Counted from the first letter of the stretch, positions 17,406 through 26,650 are shown. The stretch is DNA of 64,000 bases from Bog-532 sp963742875 (GCA_963742875.1 CAVUNO010000001.1:434001-498000), one strand, 5' to 3'. Numbers and translations: made by a program. Notes: generated by a model from the letters alone, not told the origin.

Positions 17406-18551
17406 TCAGTGGATCGGGCCCAGGCGCCCATGGGAAGCACACGGCGTCCTTAAGTCTGCCATATTCTCGCGGCCGACTGGTAAGCGAGCCCGTTCCCCGG
17501 TCATCCCGCCCACGTCCGGCGGGGCTCCGTCGCACCGCACCACACCGGTCAGCCCCATTGCGGACAGTACCTGCCAGTCGCGCGGGCTGAGCGTACCCGG
17601 GTCCGCCGCCGCCCGCCAGATGAGATCGGGCCGGTTGGCCGCGGTCCGCAGCAGGGCCGCGTCGCGCCGCCACCGGCCGATCGCCGCGTGGTCCCCGGAC
17701 AGCAGGACCTCCGGCACCTCGCGTCCGCGCCAGACGCGGGGGCGAGTGTAGACGGGCCCCTCCAGAAGCCCGGCCATGCTCGTGCCCGTCTCCGCCCCGG
17801 TGCTTGTTCTGCCGGGGGGCCAGCCGTCACCAGAGCACCAGCCGCCGCCGGACCAGCCATCTGGCGAGCCGGCGCCGGGCACGCCCGGAAGAACGGGACC
17901 GGCCCCTGGCTCGCCATCTGGCGGGGCGGCCGTACCGGGGGACACGCCGCCGAAGGAGTCGTCGCCGGCCGACCGCTCGTTGCCGAGGACGCCGGGAAGG
18001 AGCCGGCTGATGGCCTCCACCATGACCAGGACCGCCGCCTCGCCGCCCGCCAGCACGTAATCACCGATGCTGACCTCGTCCACAGGCATGCGGGAGCGGG
18101 CCTCGTCGATGAACCGCGCATCGATGCCCTCGTACCGGCCACAGGCGAAGATAAGCTGGGCGCAGTCCGTGTACCTCGCCGCGCTGGCCTGGGTGAACGG
18201 GACGCCGCTGGGGGTGGGGACGATCAGCCGCGGGCCACCCCTGGGAGCAGCAGGCGCCGGGGCTGGGACCCCGCGAGCGGCGGGCGCCAGAGGGGAAGCG
18301 GGCGGGGCGGCATCGCCGGAAACGGGCGGAACGATCTCGTCCAGCGCCTCCGCCCAGACCTGCGCCTTCATCACCATGCCCGGGCCGCCGCCGAAGGGCG
18401 CATCGTCCACCGTCCGGTGGATGCCGTGCGCCCATTGCCGCAGGTCGTGAAGGTGAAAGTCGATGTCCCCGCGGGCCGCCGCCTTGCCGATCAGCGATAC
18501 GCCCAGCGGCCCGAAGTACTCCGGGAAAATAGTGACGATGTCGATGCGCAC
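17406..18551 (-). CDS. trmD: tRNA (guanine37-N1)-methyltransferase TrmD with insertions
   Basis: Methylates G37 next to the anticodon. The SPOUT core is clear: VTIFPEYFGPLGVSLIGKA, DDAPFGGGPGMVMK, FACGRYEGIDARF, SIGDYVLAGGEAAVLVM and GPVYTRPRVWRGREVPEVLL. The protein is 381 residues, against ~240-280 usually, because of two Pro/Gly/Ala-rich insertions (residues ~77-108 and ~200-252) and an extra C-terminal tail. The insertions lie between, not inside, catalytic motifs. GTG start; five bases separate it from rimM. Confidence 0.92.
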   Translation of the reverse strand: MRIDIVTIFPEYFGPLGVSLIGKAAARGDIDFHLHDLRQWAHGIHRTVDDAPFGGGPGMVMKAQVWAEALDEIVPPVSGDAAPPASPLAPAARGVPAPAPAAPRGGPRLIVPTPSGVPFTQASAARYTDCAQLIFACGRYEGIDARFIDEARSRMPVDEVSIGDYVLAGGEAAVLVMVEAISRLLPGVLGNERSAGDDSFGGVSPGTAAPPDGEPGAGPVLPGVPGAGSPDGWSGGGWCSGDGWPPGRTSTGAETGTSMAGLLEGPVYTRPRVWRGREVPEVLLSGDHAAIGRWRRDAALLRTAANRPDLIWRAAADPGTLSPRDWQVLSAMGLTGVVRCDGAPPDVGGMTGERARLPVGRENMADLRTPCASHGRLGPIH

Positions 18552-18556
18552 GCTGG

Positions 18557-19240
18557 TCAGGCCTCGATCGCCTCGTCCGGGTCGAGCAGGCCGGGAGGCG
18601 GGTCGATAACGAGGCGGCCCGCCGCCAGGTCGACGTCCGTCACGATCGCGCTGACGAACGGCACGAGGGCCTCGGCCGCCCCCCGGCCGCGGGATGCCCA
18701 GGTGACCTGGCCCGGGGTGACCTGGCCCGGGGTGACCTGGCCCGGGGTGACCTGGCCCGGGGTGACCTGGCCCGGGGTGACCTGGCCCGGGGTGACCTGG
18801 CCCGGGGTGACCTGGCCCGGGGTGACCTGGCCCGGCGCACCTTCCCGCCGGACGACAAGGAGATCCTGGCCGTGGTGCAGCACGTCGGCCACGACGCCGA
18901 CCGGATCCCCGGCGGCGGTGACGACACCGAGCCCGATGAGCTCATGGTCGTAAAACTCGTCAGGGTCGGACAGCGACGTGATCTGCGCCGAATCCAGGAT
19001 GAGCAGCGTGCCGCGCAGGCCCTCGGCGGCGGTCCGGTCACCGACACCCTCGAACGCGACGATGAGCCGCCCCGAATGCCACCGGGCCGCGGCCACCGTC
19101 AGCGGCCCGCGCTCCGGCGGTTCCGTGGGCAGCACCGACCCCGGGGCGAAACGGGCGGCGGGTTCATCGGTCCGCACCGCGACGAGGACTTCGCCGCGGA
19201 TGCCATGCGCCCGGACGATCTGGCCGACGGCGATCTGCAT
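18557..19240 (-). CDS. rimM: 16S rRNA processing protein RimM with GQVTP repeat
   Basis: Ribosome maturation factor for the 30S head. The N-terminal RimM domain (GQIVRAHGIRGEVLVAVRTD) and the PRC-barrel (DHELIGLGVVTAAGDPVGVV, then EALVPFVSAIVTDVD, VIDPPPGLL) are present. Nine copies of GQVTP interrupt the PRC-barrel after DLLVVRR. Without them the length would be close to the family's ~170-180 residues. It sits in the usual KH-rimM-trmD order. Confidence 0.93.
   Translation of the reverse strand: MQIAVGQIVRAHGIRGEVLVAVRTDEPAARFAPGSVLPTEPPERGPLTVAAARWHSGRLIVAFEGVGDRTAAEGLRGTLLILDSAQITSLSDPDEFYDHELIGLGVVTAAGDPVGVVADVLHHGQDLLVVRREGAPGQVTPGQVTPGQVTPGQVTPGQVTPGQVTPGQVTPGQVTPGQVTWASRGRGAAEALVPFVSAIVTDVDLAAGRLVIDPPPGLLDPDEAIEA
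18701..18835 (-). repeat. 15-bp perfect coding minisatellite in rimM
   Basis: Nine head-to-tail copies of GGTGACCTGGCCCGG (plus strand) with no internal variation, encoding (GQVTP)n in RimM. The perfect identity suggests recent expansion or ongoing slippage; the unit length keeps the frame. Confidence 0.97.
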
Positions 19241-19254
19241 GCCCGCGTGCCCGG

Positions 19255-19497
19255 CTAGCGGATCTCGTCCGTGTCCAGGAGGTCGACGCGGACGTGCCGC
19301 CCGCCCGCCAGCGAGCCCATGACGGTGCGGAGCGCCCTGGCGGTGCGGCCGCCGCGCCCGATGACCTTGCCCAGGTCATCGGGATGAACGCGCACCTCCA
19401 GGACACTGCCGCGGCGCATCGCGCGGCTGGACACCAGAACATCGTCCGGATGCTCGACAATGCCCCGGACCAAGTGCTCAAGCGCCTCTTCTAGCAC
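19255..19497 (-). CDS. khpA: KH-domain RNA-binding protein (KhpA type)
   Basis: An 80-residue KH protein with the GxxG loop in LGKVIGRGGRTARALR, following VLEEALEHLVRGIVEHPDDV. The GTG start at 19497 lies one base after the rpsP stop. In Gram-positives such proteins bind RNA with a KhpB partner. It is located between rpsP and rimM as usual. Confidence 0.9.
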   Translation of the reverse strand: MLEEALEHLVRGIVEHPDDVLVSSRAMRRGSVLEVRVHPDDLGKVIGRGGRTARALRTVMGSLAGGRHVRVDLLDTDEIR

Positions 19498-19498
19498 C

Positions 19499-20179
19499 TC
19501 AGGCTCCGCTGCCCGGCTCACTGCTCTCCGCCGCACCGGCAGCCGCGGTGGCCTCAGTGGCCTCGCCGGATGCGGCGGCCGCGGCCGCGCTGTCGTCAGC
19601 GGACCCGGCGGCCGTCGTCTCGGCGCTGGCCTTGGACTTGGCCAGGCCAGACTCGGGCTTGACCTCGGCCTTGGCCGTGTCGGACGCCTTCGTGCCAGCC
19701 TTGCCACTGTCCCCTTGGCTGTCCGCCTTGGCCGTGTCCGCCTTGGCCGTGTCCGCCTTGGCCGTGTCCGCCTTGGCGGTGTCGGGCTTCCTGGCCCGGC
19801 TGCCGCCCTTGGGCGCGGCCGTCGCGGTGTCGTCCTTGGCCGCGTCCTTCAGGGCCGTCGCGAAGCGCACCTTCTTGTCCGCCGCTGGCTCCTTGGTGCG
19901 CAAGGTGCCTTCCGCGCCCGGCTCGCCCTTGAACTTCTGCCAGTCGCCTGTGATCTTGAGAATGGTCATGACCGGCTCGGTGGGCTGCGCGCCCACGGAA
20001 AGCCAGTGCTGTGCCCGCTCCGAGTTAACCTCGATGAACGAAGGCTCTTCCTTCGGGTGGTACTTGCCGATCTCCTCGATGGCACGCCCGTCGCGCTTGG
20101 TCCGGGCGTCGGCGACGACGATCCGGTAGGTCGGCACCCGGGTCCTGCCCAGGCGCTTGAGCTTGATCTTTACAGCCAC
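19499..20179 (-). CDS. rpsP: 30S ribosomal protein S16 with long repeat tail
   Basis: The S16 core (VAVKIKLKRLGRTRVPTYRI, DARTKRDGRAIEEIGKYHP, RAQHWLSVGAQPT) occupies the first ~85 residues. A ~140-residue Ala/Lys/Asp-rich tail follows, including four KADTA repeats. Actinobacterial S16 often carries a short tail; this one brings the protein to 226 residues. The GTG at 20179 is chosen because the core starts there. Confidence 0.94.
   Translation of the reverse strand: MAVKIKLKRLGRTRVPTYRIVVADARTKRDGRAIEEIGKYHPKEEPSFIEVNSERAQHWLSVGAQPTEPVMTILKITGDWQKFKGEPGAEGTLRTKEPAADKKVRFATALKDAAKDDTATAAPKGGSRARKPDTAKADTAKADTAKADTAKADSQGDSGKAGTKASDTAKAEVKPESGLAKSKASAETTAAGSADDSAAAAAASGEATEATAAAGAAESSEPGSGA
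19721..19780 (-). repeat. 15-bp coding minisatellite in rpsP
   Basis: Four copies of GTCCGCCTTGGCCGT (the last with one change), encoding the KADTA repeats in the S16 tail; a degenerate unit precedes it. Confidence 0.9.
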
Positions 20180-20528
20180 GGCTGCGGTCTTCTCCCAGCA
20201 AATAAAGGTACGGGCGGCGGCCCAGCGGCCAGGTGGGGACTGGCGGGACCACCCGAATGGCCCGGTGCGCGGAGGTAGAGGGCTCCGCGGCACCAGGTAG
20301 TCAAAAGAACATTCTGCCAGATCGAGAGCTGTGCGACGTACGGACCGGCCCGGAGCGCTCTGCCTGGCCGGACAGCCCCCGCCCTGTCCCGTTCGGCATA
20401 ATGGATCTTTGGGCTAACTAATAACGCGCGCCCCGAAGGACCGGGCTTGCGCCCGGGAAGGAATTGGTCATAAGCCGCTCCGGTTTTTTCCCCGGCTGCG
20501 CCGCGCAAAGCCGTAGCCGGGCGGCGCC
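20180..20528. other. rpsP upstream region, no gene seen
   Basis: Intergenic upstream of rpsP. A GGACCGGGCTTGCGCCCGG hairpin-like sequence near 20439 and a GGTTTTTTCC tract near 20485 are the only structures seen. No coding frame is supported. Confidence 0.35.
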
Positions 20529-20691
20529 GCTAGTCCGTAGTTCCCCCCAGTGGCGAACCGATATAGGCGCTGACCAGGTGAAACAGCCTCAGCTCATGAC
20601 TACGTAGTCATGTAATTTCCGTGATCAAGGGCTCTACCACCTGGTCAAACGCGTTGACCAATCGGCTCGGGGGGAACTTCGGGCTAGTCCG
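20529..20691. repeat. MITE-like nested inverted-repeat element upstream of ligB
   Basis: Outer arms at 20531-20548 and 20669-20686 are inverted repeats matching at 16 of 18 positions (TAGTCCGTAGTTCCCCCC against TAGCCCGAAGTTCCCCCC). Inner arms TGACCAGGTG (20571-20580) and CACCTGGTCA (20638-20647) match perfectly. Both pairs share a centre near 20609. Between them is a perfect 18-base palindrome, CATGACTACGTAGTCATG (20595-20612). GCTAGTCCG occurs at both edges (20529, 20683). It may be a MITE, a complex operator, or both. Confidence 0.7.
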
Positions 20692-20748
20692 CTGACATGG
20701 GATTAGTCCGCTGACGTCGATGTCGCCCCCATGCGGCAGAATGCGAAC

Positions 20749-22260
20749 GTGCTGCTGAGCGAGATGGCCGACGCTTCCGAGGCCGTGGCGGGGACCTCGT
20801 CGCGGCTAGCCAAAATCGCAGTACTGGCCAGGGCCCTGCACGACGCGGGCCCCGCCGAAGTGACCATCGCGGTCGCCTACCTGTCGGGAGAACTCCCCCA
20901 GCGCCAGATCGGGGTGGGCTGGGCCACGCTCCGGGACGCGGCGCCCCCGGCGGACCACCCGTCGCTGACGCTCACCGACGTGGACGCCGCGTTCACCGCC
21001 ATCGGGTCGGTGTCCGGTACGGGGTCGGTGGCAACCCGGAAGCAGCTCGTGGACGCGCTGCTGGGCCGGGCGACCGCGCACGAGCAGACCTTCCTGTTCC
21101 GGCTGCTGTCCGGGGAACTGCGCCAGGGTGCGCTCGAGGGGGTCATGGCCGAGGCGATCGCGCGCGCCGCGCAGGTCCCCGGCGCCGACGTGCGCCGGGC
21201 ACTGATGCTGAGCGGCTCCATGGCCACCGTGGCGCAGACCGCCCTGGCGGAGGGCAGCGCCGGGCTGGCCGGCCTCGGCCTCCAGGTCGGGCGGCCGATC
21301 GGGCCGATGCTCGCCTCCAGCGCCCCGACCATCGAGGAGGCGCTCGCGCGAATCAGCCCGGCCGCGGTGGAGTGGAAGATGGACGGCATCCGGATCCAGG
21401 CGCATATCCGGGACGGGAACGCCCGGCTGTTCACGCGCACGCTGGACCAGATCACCGATCGTCTTCCCGGGGTGACCGAGGCCCTGGCCGGGCTGCCCGT
21501 CCGCGACGCCGTCGTGGACGGTGAGGTGATCGCGCTGCGGGAGGACGGCCGCCCGCACCCGTTTCAGATCACCGCCTCACGGACCGCGCGGCGCACCGGG
21601 GAAGCGGCCGCGGGGCTGTCGGCCTTCATGTTCGACATCGTGCACCTAGACGGCGAGGACCTCGTCGACCGCCCGGGCGAGGAACGGTTCGCGGCGCTGG
21701 CCCGGGTCGTGCCGGAGGGACTGCGGATGCCACGGTTGGTGACCAGTTCGGTGCAGGAGGCCACCGAGTTCTTCAACGACTCGATCGCGCACGGCCACGA
21801 AGGGGTCGTGGTGAAGTCACTCGACACCCCGTACACGGCGGGCCGCCGAGGCGCGGGCTGGATCAAGGTGAAGCCCCGGCACACCCTGGACCTGGTCATC
21901 CTGGCGGCCGAATGGGGGCACGGCCGGCGCCGCGGCAAACTGTCGAACCTGCACCTGGGCGCGCGCGACCCGGACACGGGCGGTTTCATCATGCTCGGGA
22001 AGACCTTCAAGGGCCTGACCGACGAGATGCTCGCCTGGCAGACCGGGCGGCTGCTCGCGCTGGAAGACCGGCGGGACAGCTACACCGTCTACGTCCGGCC
22101 GGAACTTGTCGCGGAGATCGCCTTCGACGGAGTGCAGCGCAGTCCCCGGTACCCGGGCGGCCTGGCGCTGCGGTTCGCCCGCGTACTGCGGTACCGGCTG
22201 GACAAGTCAGCCGCCGAGGCCGACACCATCGACAGCGTGCGCGCCACCCAGCCGGAGTAG
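20749..22260 (+). CDS. ligB: ATP-dependent DNA ligase (LigB type)
   Basis: An ATP-dependent ligase of the mycobacterial LigB type, with N-terminal DNA-binding, adenylation and OB domains. The adenylated lysine is K210 in VEWKMDGIRIQAH; motif IIIa-like AFMFDIVHLDGEDL, motif IV EGVVVKSLD and motif V GWIKVKPRHTLDLVIL follow. The GTG at 20749 (VLLSEMADAS) matches the usual N-terminus better than the ATG at 20731. It is not next to Ku or primase genes, so it is not of the NHEJ LigD type. The region upstream holds the nested palindrome element. Convergent with ffh. Confidence 0.92.
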   Translation: MLLSEMADASEAVAGTSSRLAKIAVLARALHDAGPAEVTIAVAYLSGELPQRQIGVGWATLRDAAPPADHPSLTLTDVDAAFTAIGSVSGTGSVATRKQLVDALLGRATAHEQTFLFRLLSGELRQGALEGVMAEAIARAAQVPGADVRRALMLSGSMATVAQTALAEGSAGLAGLGLQVGRPIGPMLASSAPTIEEALARISPAAVEWKMDGIRIQAHIRDGNARLFTRTLDQITDRLPGVTEALAGLPVRDAVVDGEVIALREDGRPHPFQITASRTARRTGEAAAGLSAFMFDIVHLDGEDLVDRPGEERFAALARVVPEGLRMPRLVTSSVQEATEFFNDSIAHGHEGVVVKSLDTPYTAGRRGAGWIKVKPRHTLDLVILAAEWGHGRRRGKLSNLHLGARDPDTGGFIMLGKTFKGLTDEMLAWQTGRLLALEDRRDSYTVYVRPELVAEIAFDGVQRSPRYPGGLALRFARVLRYRLDKSAAEADTIDSVRATQPE

Positions 22261-22378
22261 CTCCCGCGAGCTGGGAATGTGCAGTCAATTCCACCCCCCG
22301 GGGACCGGCGGGCCGGGCGGCCCGGCCGGGGCGGGTGAGGTGCGCTGGAAGGGGGACGCTGGCCGGGCCCGGGTGAAG

Positions 22379-24031
22379 TTACTTCTTCTTGCGGCGCTTG
22401 TTGCCGCCCTGAGCGCGGAAGGCGGCGGGGACGTTGCTGTCGGGGGCGCCGAGGCCGGGGAGGCCGCCGGGCAGGCCGCCCTTCTGCAGCGCGGCGAGCG
22501 TCTCGGCCATGTCCTGGTTACTGAAACCCTCCGGCAGGCCGGCGCCCAGGCCGCCGGCGCGCCCGTTGCCCGGGACCGCGTCTTCGGCGGGTGCGCCGTT
22601 ACCAGCAGCCCGGGCGGCCGCGCGGCGCGGGTCGCCGCCGGGGTGCTTCTTCTTCGGCTTCTTGCCCTTGACCGCCTTGTTCGCGGCGCGGCGCATGCCC
22701 GGCGGCATGCCCGGGATGTTACCCAGCCCACCTCCCATGAGCTGGCGCATCTGCTTCTGGCCCTCTTGGAAGTTCTGGATGAGCGAGCCGACCTGACCCG
22801 GGGTGACCCCGGAGCCGCCTGCGATCCGGGCCCGCCGGGAGCCGTTGATGATCTTGGGGTTGCGCCGCTCCTCGGGCGTCATCGACTGGACGATTGCGGT
22901 GGCCCGGTCCAGATCCTTGTCGTTGACCTGGCTGAGCAGCTCCTTGTTGCGCCCGGCCCCGGGCAGCATGCCGAGTAGGTTGCCGATCGGCCCCAGCTTG
23001 CGGACCATCTGGATCTGTTCGACGAAGTCCTCGAGGGTGAAGCCCTCGCCAGAGACGAGCCGGTCGGCGAGGGCGGCCGTCTGCTCCTCGTCGAAGGCCT
23101 TCTCCGCCTGCTCGATCAGGGTGAGCATGTCGCCCATGTCGAGGATGCGGGACGCCATCCGGTCGGGGTGGAAGACGTCGAAGTCGGCGAGCTTCTCCCC
23201 GGCGGACGCGAACATGATGGGGCGCCCGGTGAGCTGCGTGATCGACAGGGCGGCACCGCCGCGCGCGTCACCGTCGAGCTTGGTGAGCACCACTCCGTCG
23301 TAACCGACGCCGTCCAGGAACGCCTGCGCCGTGGCCACGGCATCCTGGCCGATCATCGCGTCGACCACGAACAGGATCTCGTCCGGCTGGACCGCGTCCC
23401 TGATCCCCGCGGCCTGCCGCATCATCTCCTCGTCGATGCCCAGGCGGCCCGCCGTGTCGATGATGACCATGTTCTGCTGACGCCGCTGCGCCTCCGGCAA
23501 GGACTGCCGGGCGACCGCGATCGGGTCGCCCACGCCGCTACCCGGCTCGGGCGCGTAGACCGGCACACCGGCGCGCTCCCCCAGGACCTGGAGCTGCTGG
23601 ACGGCGTTGGGCCGCTGGAGGTCGGCCGCGACGAGCATCGGCGTGTTGCCCTGCTCGCGCAGCCACAGGGCCAGCTTGCCGGCCAGCGTCGTCTTGCCGG
23701 AACCCTGCAGGCCGGCCAGCATGATGATGGTGGGCGGGACCTTGGCGAACCGCAGCCGGCGGGTCTCGCCCCCCAGCACATCGATCAGTTCGTCGTGAAC
23801 GATCTTGATGACCTGCTGCGCCGGGTTCAGCGCCCCGGAGACCTCCTCGCTGCTCGCCCGCTCCTTGACCCGGGCTATGAACGCCCTGACGACCGGGAGC
23901 GCGACGTCAGCCTCCAGCAGCGCGATGCGAATCTCGCGCGCCGTCGCGTCGATGTCGGCAGCCGACAGCCGTCCTTTGCCCCGCAGAGAGGAAAAGACCT
24001 GTGTGAGCCGTTCGGAGAGGGTTTCGAACAC
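22379..24031 (-). CDS. ffh: Signal recognition particle protein Ffh
   Basis: SRP54 GTPase of 550 residues. The N domain is followed by the G domain with GLQGSGKTTLAGKLA, DTAGRLGIDEEMM and TKLDGDARGGAAL. The methionine-rich M domain includes LMGGGLGNIPGMPPGMRR and a basic KGKKPKKKH stretch. The C-terminus is a Gly/Ala-rich extension ending KRRKKK. GTG start. Works with FtsY, encoded at 27711. Convergent with ligB. Confidence 0.96.
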   Translation of the reverse strand: MFETLSERLTQVFSSLRGKGRLSAADIDATAREIRIALLEADVALPVVRAFIARVKERASSEEVSGALNPAQQVIKIVHDELIDVLGGETRRLRFAKVPPTIIMLAGLQGSGKTTLAGKLALWLREQGNTPMLVAADLQRPNAVQQLQVLGERAGVPVYAPEPGSGVGDPIAVARQSLPEAQRRQQNMVIIDTAGRLGIDEEMMRQAAGIRDAVQPDEILFVVDAMIGQDAVATAQAFLDGVGYDGVVLTKLDGDARGGAALSITQLTGRPIMFASAGEKLADFDVFHPDRMASRILDMGDMLTLIEQAEKAFDEEQTAALADRLVSGEGFTLEDFVEQIQMVRKLGPIGNLLGMLPGAGRNKELLSQVNDKDLDRATAIVQSMTPEERRNPKIINGSRRARIAGGSGVTPGQVGSLIQNFQEGQKQMRQLMGGGLGNIPGMPPGMRRAANKAVKGKKPKKKHPGGDPRRAAARAAGNGAPAEDAVPGNGRAGGLGAGLPEGFSNQDMAETLAALQKGGLPGGLPGLGAPDSNVPAAFRAQGGNKRRKKK

Positions 24032-24109
24032 GTTGCTATGCCATCCTCGCGCCTACGCTACTGAGACATCCAGGCTATCTGGTGCGTAGACCCAGAGAGC
24101 TGTGTTGGA

Positions 24110-24345
24110 GCGGTGCCAGCCCGGCGGACGAGGACGCCGTTCCGGGGGACGACGACCCCGTCCAGGGGCGTCGTCCCCCGGACCTGCGCTGACCCGGGGT
24201 GACGACCCCGGAACCTCCCGGATCCGCTCTGCGCCCCGATTGCGGGCTTGCCGACACACGGCCGCTCGCCGGGCCGGAGGCTCGGGCTCGCCGGGCCGGT
24301 ACGAACGCCTGTCCGTAGCCTGATGGGGGTGCTCGACGATGCAGC
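24110..24345. repeat. Dispersed intergenic repeat, copy 1
   Basis: Hairpin-rich GC repeat between ffh and glnD. It shares GACGACCCC...GGAACC and CGGCCGCTCGCCGGGCCGGAG-like blocks, ending CGGTACGAACGCCTGTCCGT, with the regions at 38085 and 49120. There is no coding capacity on either strand that I can support. Confidence 0.6.
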
Positions 24346-24403
24346 GGCCACTCGGCCGGGCCGGAGGCCCGGGCTCGCGGCCGCTATAGCGATGTCAGGC
24401 TGG

Positions 24404-26615
24404 CTAAGGACCTAGGGCGGCTAGAACGGCTTCTACGGTGGCTTGGCGGATGATCTTGTCGGTCAGGGGCTTGCCTGATTCGTCGGCGACGTAAAAGACG
24501 TCGACCGCCTCGGCGCCGAGGGTCTCCACCCGGGCCGAACGCAGGTCGAGACCGCAGCCGCCCAGGGCCCGGCCGACCCGCCAGAGGAGACCGGGCTCGT
24601 CGTGGGCGCGGACCTCCACGACGGTGGCGGTCAGCGAGGCATCGTCCACCAGCGTCACCTTGGGCGGGGCGACCATCGCGCCGCGCGGCCGGGCGGCGCG
24701 TGCCCGGCGCTCCAGCCGCTCCTCGACGTCAAGGCGGCCCTCCAGCATCCGGCGCAGGTCGCTGGCGACAAGAGCAGTATCCGGCGGGTCACCGAACTCG
24801 GGTACAACGTTGAAGACCGCGACGGCAGTGCGCCCGACCGACGTGGCGCCGGCGCCCGGACCGTCAGCCGGTGCGAGGCGAGCACACCGGCGGCCCGCCA
24901 CAGCAGGCCCGGCCGGTCGGGGGCCACGACCGTCACCTCGTCACCCTTGATGACGGCCGCCGGGCCGCCCTCGTCGGCCAGCGCCAGCTGATCCGGGCGC
25001 AGCGGCCGGGCGTCCGGCGGCGGATCGCCGGCCAGCACCGCAGCCACCCTTTTCACCAGGTCCGAGATGAGACCGGCCTTCCAGTCGTTCCAGGCGGCGG
25101 GCCCGGTGGCCAGCCCGTCCGCCGCGGCCAGCGCGTGCAGCAGTTCCAGTAGCGGCCGGCCGCCCACGGTCCGGGCGACCTGCTCGACGGTTACCGGGTC
25201 GTCCAGGTCACGCCGGGTCGCGACCATGGGCAGCAACAGATGATGGCGGGCCGCCTGCGCGACCAGCTCGGCGTCCGCGGCGGGAAAACCAACCCGGCAG
25301 GCGACGTCACGCGCGACGACCTCGCCGCTGACGCTGTGGTCGCCGGGCCACCCCTTGCCGAGGTCGTGCAGCAGGGCGGCGAGCAGCAGCAAGTCGGGGC
25401 GGGCGACATCCCGGGTCAGCGCGGCCGCGTACGCCGCGGTCTCCACAAGATGCCGGTCGACGGTGAAGGTGTGCAGCGGATTTCGCTGCGGCCGGTTCCG
25501 TACCCGTTCCCAATCCGGGATCAGCGCGGTCACCAGGCCCTCCTGGTCGAGCGCCTCCCAGACGCCGATCGCAGCGTGGCCGGCCCGAGCAGGGCAATCA
25601 GCGCGTCGCGGGCATCCGCAGGCCAGGGCACCGGAAGCGGCGGGCAGTCCGCCAGCCGGGCCAGGGCCCGGGGTGCCAGTGGCCGTCCCGCCTGGGCGGC
25701 GGCGGCCGCGGCCCGCAGGACCAGGACCGGATCAGTGACGGGATCGGCGGCGCGGGCCAGCACCACCTCGCCGTCCTGCTCGACGACGCCGTCGGTGAGC
25801 GGGCGGCGCTCCAGCTTCCGCCGCCGCAGCCGCCGGCCCGCGGCCCGTCCGGCTTGCCGGAAGGCGTGATCCACGGCGTAGGCCACGGTACGCCCGGCTC
25901 CCGCGAGCTCGCGCAGCAGCGCGTCCCCGTCCAGCAGGCCGGCGGCGCGCGCCACCTCGTCGTGCTCCTCGAGGACCAGGCGGTCGGAGGCGCGCCCGGT
26001 GATCTCGTGCAGGATGTGGCGGGCGTCCAGGATCGACTCGTACGCGCCGCGGACCCGTGGCCCGGGGGCGGAAGCGACCCAGGCGGCCGCGATGGCCTGG
26101 ATCGCGTGCACGTCCCGCAGGCCGCCCCTGGCCTCCTTGAGGTCGGGCTCGAGCAGGAAGGCCAGCTCGCCGAAGATCCTGGCCCGTTCGTTATGCAGGT
26201 CGCGCAGTTCGGCGAGCCTGGTGCGGGCCGCGGCCCGCCAATCCTCCAGGGCACCCTCGCGCAACTGAGTCGTCAGGGCGGGATCGCCAGCGACGTGCCG
26301 GGCGCTGAGCAGGCCGAGGGCGACCTTGATGTCCGCTCGTGCGACCCGGCGCGCCTGCGGGACGGTCCGCACCGCGTGGTCCAGCCGTGCCCCGGAGTCC
26401 CAGACCGGGTACCAGATCCGGTCCGCGATAGACGCGATGCCCTCCCGACCGGCGTGCAGCAGGAGAACGTCGAGGTCGCTGCCCGGCAGCAGTTCCCGGC
26501 GACCGTAACCACCCACCGCGACCAGGGCCACACCTGGCTCGGCGCCCAGCATGCCAGCCAGCCACCGATCCGTCTCTGTAGTCCTACGAGCACGGTCCGC
26601 AGCGAACGACGTCAT
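24404..26615 (-). pseudogene. glnD: PII uridylyltransferase GlnD, two frameshifts
   Basis: Uridylylates or deuridylylates PII. The nucleotidyltransferase part has VAVGGYGRRELLPGSDLDV. The HD domain has LLAALLHDLGKGWPGDHSV, and two ACT domains follow (APDRPGLLWRAAGVL, DEPGLLWRVGRALGGC). A missing G at about 25585 breaks the frame before GVWEALDQEGL. A second missing G at about 24856 breaks it between VLASHRLTVR and GATSVGRTAVAVFNVVPEF. Each fault removes one G from a GGGG run, which points to consensus errors; otherwise the gene is a pseudogene. It follows glnB, as usual. Confidence 0.9.
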
Positions 26616-26650
26616 CAAAGCCACAGGGTTCCCCGGACGGCAGGAGCGGT

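Noticed and set aside
18701..18835. CRISPR-like array
   Set aside because: Units are contiguous 15-mers without spacers and are in frame in rimM.
20749..22260. NHEJ module around the ATP-dependent ligase
   Set aside because: No Ku, polymerase/primase or nuclease domain is present beside or fused to it.
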